Below are positions 27,377 to 34,335 of a stretch of DNA of 64,000 nt, piece after piece. The notes under the pieces are model-generated. The model was given only the letters and a program-made list of their open reading frames with translations, was not told where the DNA came from and did no database searches. The translations under genes and the position numbers were made by a program. The stretch comes from UBA12077 sp963665525 (GTDB lineage: Bacteria > Bacteroidota > Bacteroidia > Bacteroidales > UBA12077). Location of the stretch: positions 4,092,001 through 4,156,000 of the forward strand of contig OY762280.1 of the NCBI GenBank assembly GCA_963665525.1, in the 5' to 3' direction. Every line of letters begins with the position of its first letter. Within the stretch, counting starts at the first letter, position 1.

Positions 27377-28134
27377 TAGAGGTAAAGAATGTATATAAAT
27401 CGTTTAATGATAAACCTGTATTAAAGGATATCAATGTATTGTTTGAAAAAGGTAAAACAAATTTAATCATTGGGCAGAGTGGTTCAGGGAAGACGGTATT
27501 ACTGAAATCTATTGTGGGTCTGCATGAAGTGGATGACGGTAAAATAATTTTTGATGATTCTATTTTTAATGAATTAAATTTTAAAGATAAAAAGGAGATG
27601 AGAAAGCAAATGGGAATGCTTTTTCAGGGAGGTGCATTGTTTGATTCTGCAACGGTAGAGGAAAACGTTATGTATCCATTAGATATGTTCACAGAAATGT
27701 CTGTTTCAGATAAACGAGATAGAGCAAATGAATGTCTGAAAAGAGTAAATATTATTAATGCTAATAAATTATATCCTGCCGAAATAAGCGGAGGAATGCA
27801 AAAAAGAGTGGCTATTGCGCGAGCTATCGCGCTTAATCCAAAGTATTTATTTTGTGATGAACCTAACTCTGGTTTAGACCCTCAAACTGCGATATTAATC
27901 GATGATTTAATTAAAGAGTTAACCCTTGAGTATAATATGACTACCATTGTGAATACACATGATATGAACTCGGTGATGGAAATAGGAGATAAAGTTGTAT
28001 TTATTTATAAAGGAGAAAAATGGTGGGAAGGTACTCGTGATGATATTTTTGATTCAGAAAATAAAGAATTGAATAATTTTATATTTGCTTCTAAACTTTC
28101 ACAAAAAATTAAGGAACTAAAAAACGGATTTTAA
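27373..28134 (+). CDS. mlaF: MlaF-family lipid ABC transporter ATPase
   Basis: A 253-residue single ABC ATPase. Walker A GQSGSGKT is at about 32-39, the signature is ISGGMQKR, Walker B FCDEPNSGLDP, and the H-loop TIVNTHDMNSV. The MQKR signature with SGLDP is typical of MlaF rather than import ATPases. It partners MlaE in outer-membrane lipid asymmetry. It overlaps mlaE by 4 bases, and its stop overlaps the stop of the convergent Crp/Fnr gene by 4 bases. Confidence 0.92.
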   Translation: MIEVKNVYKSFNDKPVLKDINVLFEKGKTNLIIGQSGSGKTVLLKSIVGLHEVDDGKIIFDDSIFNELNFKDKKEMRKQMGMLFQGGALFDSATVEENVMYPLDMFTEMSVSDKRDRANECLKRVNIINANKLYPAEISGGMQKRVAIARAIALNPKYLFCDEPNSGLDPQTAILIDDLIKELTLEYNMTTIVNTHDMNSVMEIGDKVVFIYKGEKWWEGTRDDIFDSENKELNNFIFASKLSQKIKELKNGF

Positions 28135-28826
28135 CCTAATTCATAAATCTTTTCAAGTTTTTTAATATCTAGTATCTCTATACTTTTTCCTTCTATTTGA
28201 ATTAGTTTATCCTTTCTGAATTCAGATAAAACACGAATAACATTCTCTGTACTCATATCAATTAGTTCGGCAACTTCTTTTCTACTTATGGGTAAACTAA
28301 ATTTATCTGAATTATAGATGTGTTTAGCAAATAAAAGTAAAATATATGCTATTCTTCCTCTAAGTTGCCTGGTGTTAATATCAATTCTTGTTTTTAGCAC
28401 AGAGTCGGAAACTGTACTTATTTTTTCGAAAAAATCTAATGCAAAAATACCATTGGTCTTAATAAGATTTTTAATGATGTCCAGACCAACAAAACATACA
28501 ATAGAATCTTCAATAGCAGAGATAGAGTAGATATGTTCCGTATTGGAGAAAATACTAAGTAGTCCAATGAAATCTTTTGGTTTTGCGATGCTAATAATAT
28601 GTTCTCGTGAATTAACTTCTGTCTTATATAACTTAACTAAACCATTTTGCAGATAGAGGAATGAGTTAATTTGATCACCTTCTAAGCAAATATTTTCTCC
28701 TTTACGGTAAAATTTTTCTACCTTTTTGTCATTAATAATTTTTAACTCTTCTGGAGTTAAGTTTTTAAATGCCCAGGAACGATAGATACATTCCTTACAG
28801 TTATTGACTTTGTGAGATAATTCCAT
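28131..28826 (-). CDS. Crp/Fnr-family transcriptional regulator
   Basis: A 231-residue regulator with an N-terminal cyclic-nucleotide-binding-like sensor domain (GDQINSFLYLQNGLVKLYK), a dimer helix, and a C-terminal winged helix (ISRKEVAELIDMSTENVIRV). Cysteines are at 10, 13, 47 and 111. Cys10-x2-Cys13 and Cys111 line up with FNR iron-sulfur ligands, but the third N-terminal FNR Cys is missing. In the recognition helix Glu194 and Arg198 match FNR Glu209 and Arg213, while FNR Ser212 is Ile197. It is divergent from the sulfur operon, with two TGATATATATCA palindromes 26-53 bases upstream of its start, so it probably controls both itself and that operon. The signal (redox, O2, NO or sulfide) is not known. 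Confidence 0.85.
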   Translation of the reverse strand: MELSHKVNNCKECIYRSWAFKNLTPEELKIINDKKVEKFYRKGENICLEGDQINSFLYLQNGLVKLYKTEVNSREHIISIAKPKDFIGLLSIFSNTEHIYSISAIEDSIVCFVGLDIIKNLIKTNGIFALDFFEKISTVSDSVLKTRIDINTRQLRGRIAYILLLFAKHIYNSDKFSLPISRKEVAELIDMSTENVIRVLSEFRKDKLIQIEGKSIEILDIKKLEKIYELG

Positions 28827-28851
28827 TCTTTTTAGTTATAGCCTTCCAAAG

Positions 28852-28863
28852 TGATATATATCA
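28852..28863. promoter_or_regulatory. FNR-like palindrome 1 (TGATATATATCA)
   Basis: Perfect 12-bp palindrome with the TGAT-N4-ATCA core of FNR-family sites. It lies 25 bases upstream of the Crp/Fnr start and partly overlaps a 7/8 minus-strand -7-like box (28854-28847), so it could be autoregulatory. Confidence 0.6.
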
Positions 28864-28867
28864 TGTC

Positions 28868-28879
28868 TGATATATATCA
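28868..28879. promoter_or_regulatory. FNR-like palindrome 2 (TGATATATATCA)
   Basis: An identical second copy, centre-to-centre 16 bp from the first. Its centre lies about 40 bases upstream of the start of the sulfur-operon -7 box. Confidence 0.6.
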
Positions 28880-28888
28880 TAATATATA

Positions 28889-28904
28889 AAGATATAAATA
28901 TCTT
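28889..28904. promoter_or_regulatory. Third dyad (AAGATAT-AA-ATATCTT) before the sulfur operon
   Basis: 7-bp perfect arms around two bases. It is related to but different from the two TGAT/ATCA sites. It lies between them and the -7 box, overlapping the usual -33 position, so it could be a repressor site or simply AT-rich sequence. Confidence 0.3.
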
Positions 28905-28913
28905 AATATCGGA

Positions 28914-28921
28914 TATATTTG
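28914..28921 (+). promoter_or_regulatory. -7 element (TATATTTG) for the sulfur operon
   Basis: Exact TAnnTTTG, 47 bases before the ATG at 28969. It lacks an evident -33 TTTG, consistent with activator dependence. Confidence 0.6.
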
Positions 28922-28968
28922 TAACATGTATTGTAAATTATTATAAAGTAATATAAAAAAAAGATAAA

Positions 28969-30201
28969 ATGAAAAAGATTCTTATTTTAGGAGCCGGGAC
29001 AGGGGGAACTATAATGGCTAATAAACTCAGGAAAGTACTTGATCGTACCGAATGGGATATTACGATTGTTGATAAACACAAAACACACTACTACCAACCG
29101 GGATTTTTATTTATCCCTTTCGGAATATATAATAAGCAAGATGTAATTAAACCTAAGTCAAATTTTATACCTTCTGGAGTTAATATTATTTATCATGATA
29201 TTGATAAGATTGTACCTGAAGAGAATAAAGTACTACTTGAAGGTGGAAAAGTATTAAACTATGATTTTTTAATTGTTGCAACAGGAACAAGAGTTGATCC
29301 AACCGAAACTCCCGGTTTAAAAGAAGAACTTTGGCATAAAGAAATATTTGATTTCTATACTGTTGAGGGAGCTGTAGCTCTTCGTGAATATTTTGAGACA
29401 TGGCAAGGAGGTCGCTTGGTCATGAGTATTGCCGAACTTCCATTCAAATGTCCGGTAGCACCGCTTGAATTTGTATTTCTTGCTGATGAATACTTCTCAA
29501 AAGTAGGGATTCGCGATAAAGTCGATATTACTTATGTTACTCCTTTACCAGGAGCATTTACGAAGCCTATTGCAACCAAAATGCTGGGGGAACTGCTAAA
29601 AGAAAAAAATATTAAAGTTGTTCCAGATTTTTATCTTGAAAGCGTAGATAATAAAGAAAAGAAAATCAAATCTTATGATGGTCAAGAAATACCATTCGAT
29701 GTATTAACAATTGTACCTGTTAACAAAGGAGATGATATGGTTGAACGAAGTGGTATGGGTGATGATCTGAATTTTATTCCTACAGATAAGCATACGCTTC
29801 GTTCTGAAAAATATGAAAATATATTTGTATTAGGTGATGCATCGAATATTCCTACATCTAAAGCAGGGTCGGTAGTTCATTTTGCGGCTGAGGTGCTCTT
29901 CGATAATCTTTTATGTGCAATTAAAGGCCGTGAATTAAGGGCTAAGTTTGATGGCCATGCGAATTGTTATATTGAAACTGGTTTTGGAAAAGGTTCATTA
30001 ATAGACTTTAATTATGAAACTGAACCATTACCAGGAACATACCCACTTCCAGGAGTTGGCCCATTCGGATTATTACAAAATACCAAAATGAATCATTATG
30101 GTAAAGTGATATTCCGTTGGATTTACTGGCATATGTTATTAAAAGGAAAAGAACTTCCGATTGAAAATCATATGACGATGGCAGGAAAGAAAAAATCTTA
30201 A
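28969..30201 (+). CDS. Sulfide:quinone oxidoreductase-like FAD enzyme
   Basis: A 410-residue flavoprotein with the FAD dinucleotide fold GAGTGGTIMANKL at residues 8-20, ATGTRVDP near 104, and the second FAD motif VLGDASNIPTSKAGSVVHFA near 287-306. Cys161 (FKCPVAPLEF) and Cys333 (ANCYIE) occupy the places of the redox-active Cys pair of SQRs. The third SQR Cys (near 128) is absent, as in some SQR subgroups. The C-terminal RWIYWHMLLKG region is amphipathic and fits monotopic membrane binding. It likely oxidises sulfide, or a persulfide, and passes electrons to quinone. It leads a unit with DUF1641, TusE-like and DsrE-like genes. Other FAD/NAD oxidoreductase activity remains possible. Confidence 0.75.
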   Translation: MKKILILGAGTGGTIMANKLRKVLDRTEWDITIVDKHKTHYYQPGFLFIPFGIYNKQDVIKPKSNFIPSGVNIIYHDIDKIVPEENKVLLEGGKVLNYDFLIVATGTRVDPTETPGLKEELWHKEIFDFYTVEGAVALREYFETWQGGRLVMSIAELPFKCPVAPLEFVFLADEYFSKVGIRDKVDITYVTPLPGAFTKPIATKMLGELLKEKNIKVVPDFYLESVDNKEKKIKSYDGQEIPFDVLTIVPVNKGDDMVERSGMGDDLNFIPTDKHTLRSEKYENIFVLGDASNIPTSKAGSVVHFAAEVLFDNLLCAIKGRELRAKFDGHANCYIETGFGKGSLIDFNYETEPLPGTYPLPGVGPFGLLQNTKMNHYGKVIFRWIYWHMLLKGKELPIENHMTMAGKKKS

Positions 30202-30219
30202 TTCTTAAACACTGAAAAA

Positions 30220-30789
30220 ATGGAAGTTAAATCAGATAATGTTCAGGGACAAATTAATGAAATCAATCAAAAGCTTGATTTGTTACTTCATTATGTAAAT
30301 GAGCAGAGACTTAAAAGCGAAACCATTGAGGACTTAGTTTCTGATGTTTCAATTATTAGTAAAGATGCTTTTACAAGTGTTGTTGATGAACTTGATAAAC
30401 AGGGGATTGAACTTAATGTTGATGATATTAAGGTATTAGTATATAAGCTTGTACGGAATGTAAATAATTTCTCACAGCTTATGGATATGTTCGAAAATAT
30501 AACAGATTTATTAAAAGATGCCGGACCAATAATTAATGAAGTAGGCATTGACTTTACATATAAACTGAATGAATTTGAACAGAAAGGATATTTTGAGCTT
30601 TTTAAGCAGATGACAGAATTTTTTGATAATACGGTAGTGGCATTTCAGAAAACCGATTTTGATCCAAATAAAAAGTATTCGTTGATTAAAATCTTTAGAG
30701 AATTTAATAGTCCGGAAATAAAAAGAACCTTAGGGTTTGTATTAGAATTATTAAAGAATATATCCAGAGAATCTAATTTAAATAAATAA
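30220..30789 (+). CDS. DUF1641 family protein
   Basis: A 189-residue soluble helical protein without signal peptide. The middle part VDELDKQGIELNVDDIKVLV, LMDMFENITDLLKD and the C-terminal FREFNSPEIKRTLGFVLELL are typical of DUF1641. Proteins of this family are, from general knowledge, often encoded next to SQR-type flavoproteins or formate dehydrogenases, which suggests an accessory role. The gene starts 18 bases after the SQR-like gene and is clearly co-transcribed. Function unproven. Confidence 0.7.
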   Translation: MEVKSDNVQGQINEINQKLDLLLHYVNEQRLKSETIEDLVSDVSIISKDAFTSVVDELDKQGIELNVDDIKVLVYKLVRNVNNFSQLMDMFENITDLLKDAGPIINEVGIDFTYKLNEFEQKGYFELFKQMTEFFDNTVVAFQKTDFDPNKKYSLIKIFREFNSPEIKRTLGFVLELLKNISRESNLNK

Positions 30790-30810
30790 TAATTAAAAAA
30801 AATTAAAACT

Positions 30811-31116
30811 ATGGCACAAAAAACAATAGCAGGTATAAACCTGGAAGTTACCGATGAAGGTTACTTAGCAGATCCATCGCAATGGAACGAAGAAATTGCA
30901 AAAGAAATTGCAAAAGAAGAAGGAATTGAACTTACTGATAAGCATTTTGAAGTACTTAGTTTTATTCGCGAAAATGCAGAATCCGGATTAACAATTCGTA
31001 AAGTTGGAAAGTCTGGAATAGTTGATATTAAAGGTTTTTATGAGTTGTTTCCTGGTGGACCTTTAAAAATATCTACAAAAATTGCAGGTATTAAAAAACC
31101 AGCAAGTTGTGTTTAA
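30811..31116 (+). CDS. TusE/DsrC/DsvC-family sulfur carrier protein
   Basis: A 101-residue member of the DsrC/TusE superfamily. It begins TIAGINLEVTDEGYLADPSQW and ends GIKKPASCV. The penultimate Cys100 (CysA), which carries the persulfide, is present. The second DsrC cysteine (CysB), 11 residues upstream, is Thr89. This pattern is TusE-type, able to accept and pass one sulfur but not to form the DsrC trisulfide with sulfite reductase. Here the partners are an SQR-like enzyme and a DsrE-like protein rather than tRNA-thiolation genes. Confidence 0.85.
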   Translation: MAQKTIAGINLEVTDEGYLADPSQWNEEIAKEIAKEEGIELTDKHFEVLSFIRENAESGLTIRKVGKSGIVDIKGFYELFPGGPLKISTKIAGIKKPASCV

Positions 31117-31132
31117 TTAGGGGGGCTAAGCT

Positions 31133-31636
31133 ATGTCTGAAAAGAAAGATACTCAAGTAAAAAAAGTAGCCATTATCTGTGCTAAAGCATCTATAGAAGA
31201 TGTTTATGCAGCTTTGGTTATGGCGAATGGAGCAGTTATGGAAGGTATGGAAGCAAAAGTTTTCTTCACTTTTTTTGGTTTAGATGCAATTACTAAAAAG
31301 CAAATGAATAAACTGCACACTGCAACTGTAGGAAATCCTGGTATGCGTATGCCCGGAGGATTACCTTTCCCAACTTTATTAGGAGCTATTCCTGGTGTAG
31401 AAGCTGGAGTTTCTGCAATGATGCGAAATCAGATGGAGAAATTGGATATCCCTCCTGTGGATGAATTTTTAGATATGATCACAGCAGGTGGAGGCGAAAT
31501 TTATGCTTGTAAATTAGCTGTTGATATGTTTAAATTGAAAAAAGAAGATTTAAGCGATCATGTAATTGATATTATTACAATTGGTGATTTTTATGCAATG
31601 GCTGGTGGTGAAGGATCACAAGTTATTTTTACCTAA
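31133..31636 (+). CDS. DsrE/DsrF-like (DsrE2-type) sulfurtransferase
   Basis: A 167-residue protein with the DsrE fold. VKKVAIICAKASIEDVYAAL opens the Rossmann-like core, VFFTFFGLDAITK follows, and GGEIYACKLAVDMFKL holds Cys126 at the position of the conserved persulfide Cys. A second Cys16 lies in the first strand. Proteins of this family pass sulfane sulfur to TusE/DsrC carriers. There is no N-terminal TusA or rhodanese fusion. The gene starts 16 bases after the TusE-like gene and is followed by a strong terminator, so it closes the operon. Confidence 0.82.
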   Translation: MSEKKDTQVKKVAIICAKASIEDVYAALVMANGAVMEGMEAKVFFTFFGLDAITKKQMNKLHTATVGNPGMRMPGGLPFPTLLGAIPGVEAGVSAMMRNQMEKLDIPPVDEFLDMITAGGGEIYACKLAVDMFKLKKEDLSDHVIDIITIGDFYAMAGGEGSQVIFT

Positions 31637-31655
31637 ACCCAAAATAATGGATATT

Positions 31656-31685
31656 AAAAACCGCCTAAAATGGCGGTTTTTTTAG
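31656..31685 (+). terminator. Terminator of the sulfur operon
   Basis: Stem AAAAACCGCC (31656-31665) pairs with GGCGGTTTTT (31672-31681), 6-base loop, T-run after it. The A-run on the other side could also serve the convergent minus-strand gene, whose stop lies inside it. Confidence 0.85.
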
Positions 31686-32377
31686 TTATTACTTTTTTCA
31701 AGCTCATTGATAAAGGTCTGCTTTTCTTTTAATTCAGAGTCGATAAGTTTCTGATACCATTGTTCTTGCATTTCTGTATTTCCTAAATACTTATTACAAA
31801 TAATTAAATAATAATACGATAAACCATAGATGTGTGATTCTACCATAATATCTCCATCCAGAACTTTCTCAAAATATGAGATGCATGAATCATATTGTTT
31901 TTGTTGATATAAATCGAATCCTTCTTCAAAAAGCCTGATTTTTTTATTGTGATCATTATCTAGTATGATTCCATTAAAAAAGAAACAGGCATTGCTGCAG
32001 TTTTCAATAAGGTCTATAAACTTAATGTTATTTGGTATCGGAGGAAAGAAAAGCTTGAATTCAAGAACTTGCCCGGTATATGAAAATTCAAAATGATCGG
32101 GACATGTTGGGATATTTTCAGATTTAATTAAATTGAAAACTTCGTTTCCTTTCGTGTTTCTAATCATAATATCAGAATCGGCACAAAACCATCCTCCTTG
32201 ACTACGTTGATTTGTTACTTTTAAGAATATAATAGTTTCAGAAGTTGTAATCTCAATTTTTGTAATCTCGAGATCAGGATGACTTTTTTTTCCTGCAATA
32301 GGATTATGATATGTTTGAGCAAATGAATTATATATGAATAGAATTAATACTATGATTAGAGGGATGTGTTTTTTCAT
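31682..32377 (-). CDS. Secreted protein of unknown function with TPR-like C-terminus
   Basis: A 231-residue protein with a signal peptide (cleavage near NSFAQ). The middle part is a beta-rich domain with several cysteines (WFCADSD, IPTCPDHFEF, IENCSNACFFFNGI), which could form disulfides in the periplasm. The last 85 residues (EEGFDLYQQKQYDSCISYFEKVL) look like one or two TPR-like helical hairpins. I do not recognise the family. It lies 65 bases downstream of the FadL-type gene on the same strand, with a hairpin between them. Confidence 0.6.
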   Translation of the reverse strand: MKKHIPLIIVLILFIYNSFAQTYHNPIAGKKSHPDLEITKIEITTSETIIFLKVTNQRSQGGWFCADSDIMIRNTKGNEVFNLIKSENIPTCPDHFEFSYTGQVLEFKLFFPPIPNNIKFIDLIENCSNACFFFNGIILDNDHNKKIRLFEEGFDLYQQKQYDSCISYFEKVLDGDIMVESHIYGLSYYYLIICNKYLGNTEMQEQWYQKLIDSELKEKQTFINELEKSNN

Positions 32378-32393
32378 GATTTACAATTAAAAA

Positions 32394-32418
32394 TGCCCTT
32401 CAATATACTCGAAGGGCA
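32394..32418 (-). terminator. Terminator after the OmpP1/FadL gene
   Basis: Stem TGCCCTTC (32394-32401) pairs with GAAGGGCA (32411-32418); on the minus strand it is followed by TTTTT. It separates the FadL-type gene from the secreted unknown downstream, so that gene is either expressed by read-through or has its own unseen promoter. Confidence 0.7.
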
Positions 32419-32442
32419 CTTAAATATCAAATTTTTATTGAA

Positions 32443-34095
32443 CTATTCAGCTTTTTTGCCCCAGAAATTAAAGTCTAAACCAAACGAAACAAATAAGTTA
32501 TCCTTATCATATTCTTCAGTGGTTGTATGAGATATTCCTAAAGCATCTGTTTGATTATATATTTTTCTGGCGTCATTATACACAGTATAACCTACACCAA
32601 CATTTAAGTTAATACCTGATGAAATGGCATATGCTCCTCCAAATCCAACAGTATTAGAATGTTGGCTATAACTAAGATCTGTTTGGTAATCTTCAGTTAC
32701 ACCGGTTTGTGTATTTAAGTAACCAATACTTAATAATAATTTGTCAGATAGAGTATACTCTAAACCTAAAGCAAATTCAGTAGCGTTTCTGTCGATGACA
32801 TCTTCGTTGTCAACATGCACACCATTTAATTTTCTGCCATAATCAGCATTTTTATCGAAATACATGTGGAAACCACTGGCTACAGATAATTTGTCGGTAA
32901 TTTGATAATCTAAACCTGCAGAAAACATTGCTGGCATATCATTTCTTGTTTTTGCTCCATCAGGGAACATGCCAATTGTTGAACCAGAAGCTACATCATA
33001 ACCTACAATAAAATCGGTAGTTGTATTATTTTCTAATTCAATCTCAGTTTTGAATTCATACTTAAGACCAATATTTAACTTGTCGTTTGGACTAATATTT
33101 AAACCAATAATTGGAGTAATTCCTGATCCCGTTTGTTCTACTTCAACATTATCCTGATCGGCAAGAAGCATAGCTCTTACTCCACTTTCACCTGCAGAAG
33201 CAGTAAATGGAGCAATACCTTGGCTAACTGTATTTACAGATGGATCTAAGCCTAAAGAAGCATAACCTGCTGCTAATTGAGCATATTGAGCATCTGTTAA
33301 AATAGTAAAATCATGAGCCTGGTCAATTGTTAAATCTCCATATGCAGAGTTTACATCTATAATCGCTTGTAAGCTATTTGCAGCACTTGTTGCATCAGCA
33401 GATAAAGCAGCAAAGAATGCAGAAGCAGATGTTAATTCACCTGTTGGGTTATGTAATGGGTGAGGAGTATTAATCATCACATCAGTTAAATGTCCATTGT
33501 AAGTGTTTTTTGCAGAAATATATCTTGCTCCTAAGTATACAGAAATCATATCATTGATTTCGTAAGAAGCACCAAGTTGGTAACCCCAAAATACAGAAGT
33601 TCCTTCAAAATAAGCATCTAAACTATAAGCTGTTGTAGGTAATCCCATAGCTGTTAGCCCAGGAACTAGATCAGATATTCCCATTTCAAATGAAGGTAAT
33701 CCTTTATCGAAAGTAGCACCTCCGCCACCACCAACCGGATTCCAACCAAAAGAGAATACAAATTTTCCGGTTTTATATGCAGCATAAACACCAGGGAAAA
33801 TAGGAACATTAATTTCACCTTCATAGTCAACAGGTGTATTCGCTAAGTTTACATAATTAGATGTAACAACCTTGTTTTGTTTAATGTACTGGTAGTTTAG
33901 TCCTAAATAGAAACCATCATCAAGTTTAGTTAGACCGGCAGGGTTGAAAAATACCGCATCAATATCTGTAGAAGCATCACGAGCAAACATACGAATATAT
34001 GCAGCACTTTGGTTCTGGTTATGAACAATACCTCCAGAAAAAGAGAAAATAGGCAGGCTTAATAAACCTACTAATAGTAAAGTTATTCTTTTCAT
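32443..34095 (-). CDS. OmpP1/FadL-family outer-membrane transport protein
   Basis: A 550-residue beta-barrel with signal peptide (LLSLPIFSFSGG) and N-terminal plug-like segment SAAYIRMFARDASTDIDAVFFNPAGLTKL, including the NPAG motif of the FadL/TodX family. Many amphipathic beta strands follow, and the conserved KYEFKTEIEL and LGLEYTLSDKLLLSIGYL segments lie near the end. FadL proteins carry fatty acids or other hydrophobic compounds across the outer membrane. A loop rich in Ala/Ser around residues 215-300 is unusually long. A 7/8 -7-like box (TATCTTTA, 34128-34121) precedes it. Confidence 0.87.
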   Translation of the reverse strand: MKRITLLLVGLLSLPIFSFSGGIVHNQNQSAAYIRMFARDASTDIDAVFFNPAGLTKLDDGFYLGLNYQYIKQNKVVTSNYVNLANTPVDYEGEINVPIFPGVYAAYKTGKFVFSFGWNPVGGGGGATFDKGLPSFEMGISDLVPGLTAMGLPTTAYSLDAYFEGTSVFWGYQLGASYEINDMISVYLGARYISAKNTYNGHLTDVMINTPHPLHNPTGELTSASAFFAALSADATSAANSLQAIIDVNSAYGDLTIDQAHDFTILTDAQYAQLAAGYASLGLDPSVNTVSQGIAPFTASAGESGVRAMLLADQDNVEVEQTGSGITPIIGLNISPNDKLNIGLKYEFKTEIELENNTTTDFIVGYDVASGSTIGMFPDGAKTRNDMPAMFSAGLDYQITDKLSVASGFHMYFDKNADYGRKLNGVHVDNEDVIDRNATEFALGLEYTLSDKLLLSIGYLNTQTGVTEDYQTDLSYSQHSNTVGFGGAYAISSGINLNVGVGYTVYNDARKIYNQTDALGISHTTTEEYDKDNLFVSFGLDFNFWGKKAE

Positions 34096-34335
34096 AGTCA
34101 GTTAATTTTGATTATTGGACTAAAGATAGATTTTAAAAGAAAAAAAAAGAAAAAAAACCGACCAAAGTTTAATTGTTTTTTGAATCAAAACTACTGTAAG
34201 TCAATTAATAGGTTAGTATATAAGTATTTAAAGAAGTGTATAATTCGAATTAAATAATAAAAAAATTCGACCGTATTATTTTATAAGTCTAAAAAAGCCT
34301 GTTTTTATAATGATTTAGCTATGTTAAGAATTACT
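34096..34335. other. AT-rich intergenic spacer
   Basis: About 240 bases between the FadL-type and DUF5723 genes with no open frame of interest. It contains A-runs at 34136-34157 (mostly A with two G), an unremarkable AT-rich remainder and no strong hairpin. It probably holds the FadL promoter at its left end. Confidence 0.5.

Noticed and set aside
34136..34157. A-rich run as a phase-variable tract
   Set aside because: Interrupted by G residues and about 40 bases or more from the nearest start codon, so slippage would not change a reading frame; upstream promoter effects cannot be shown.
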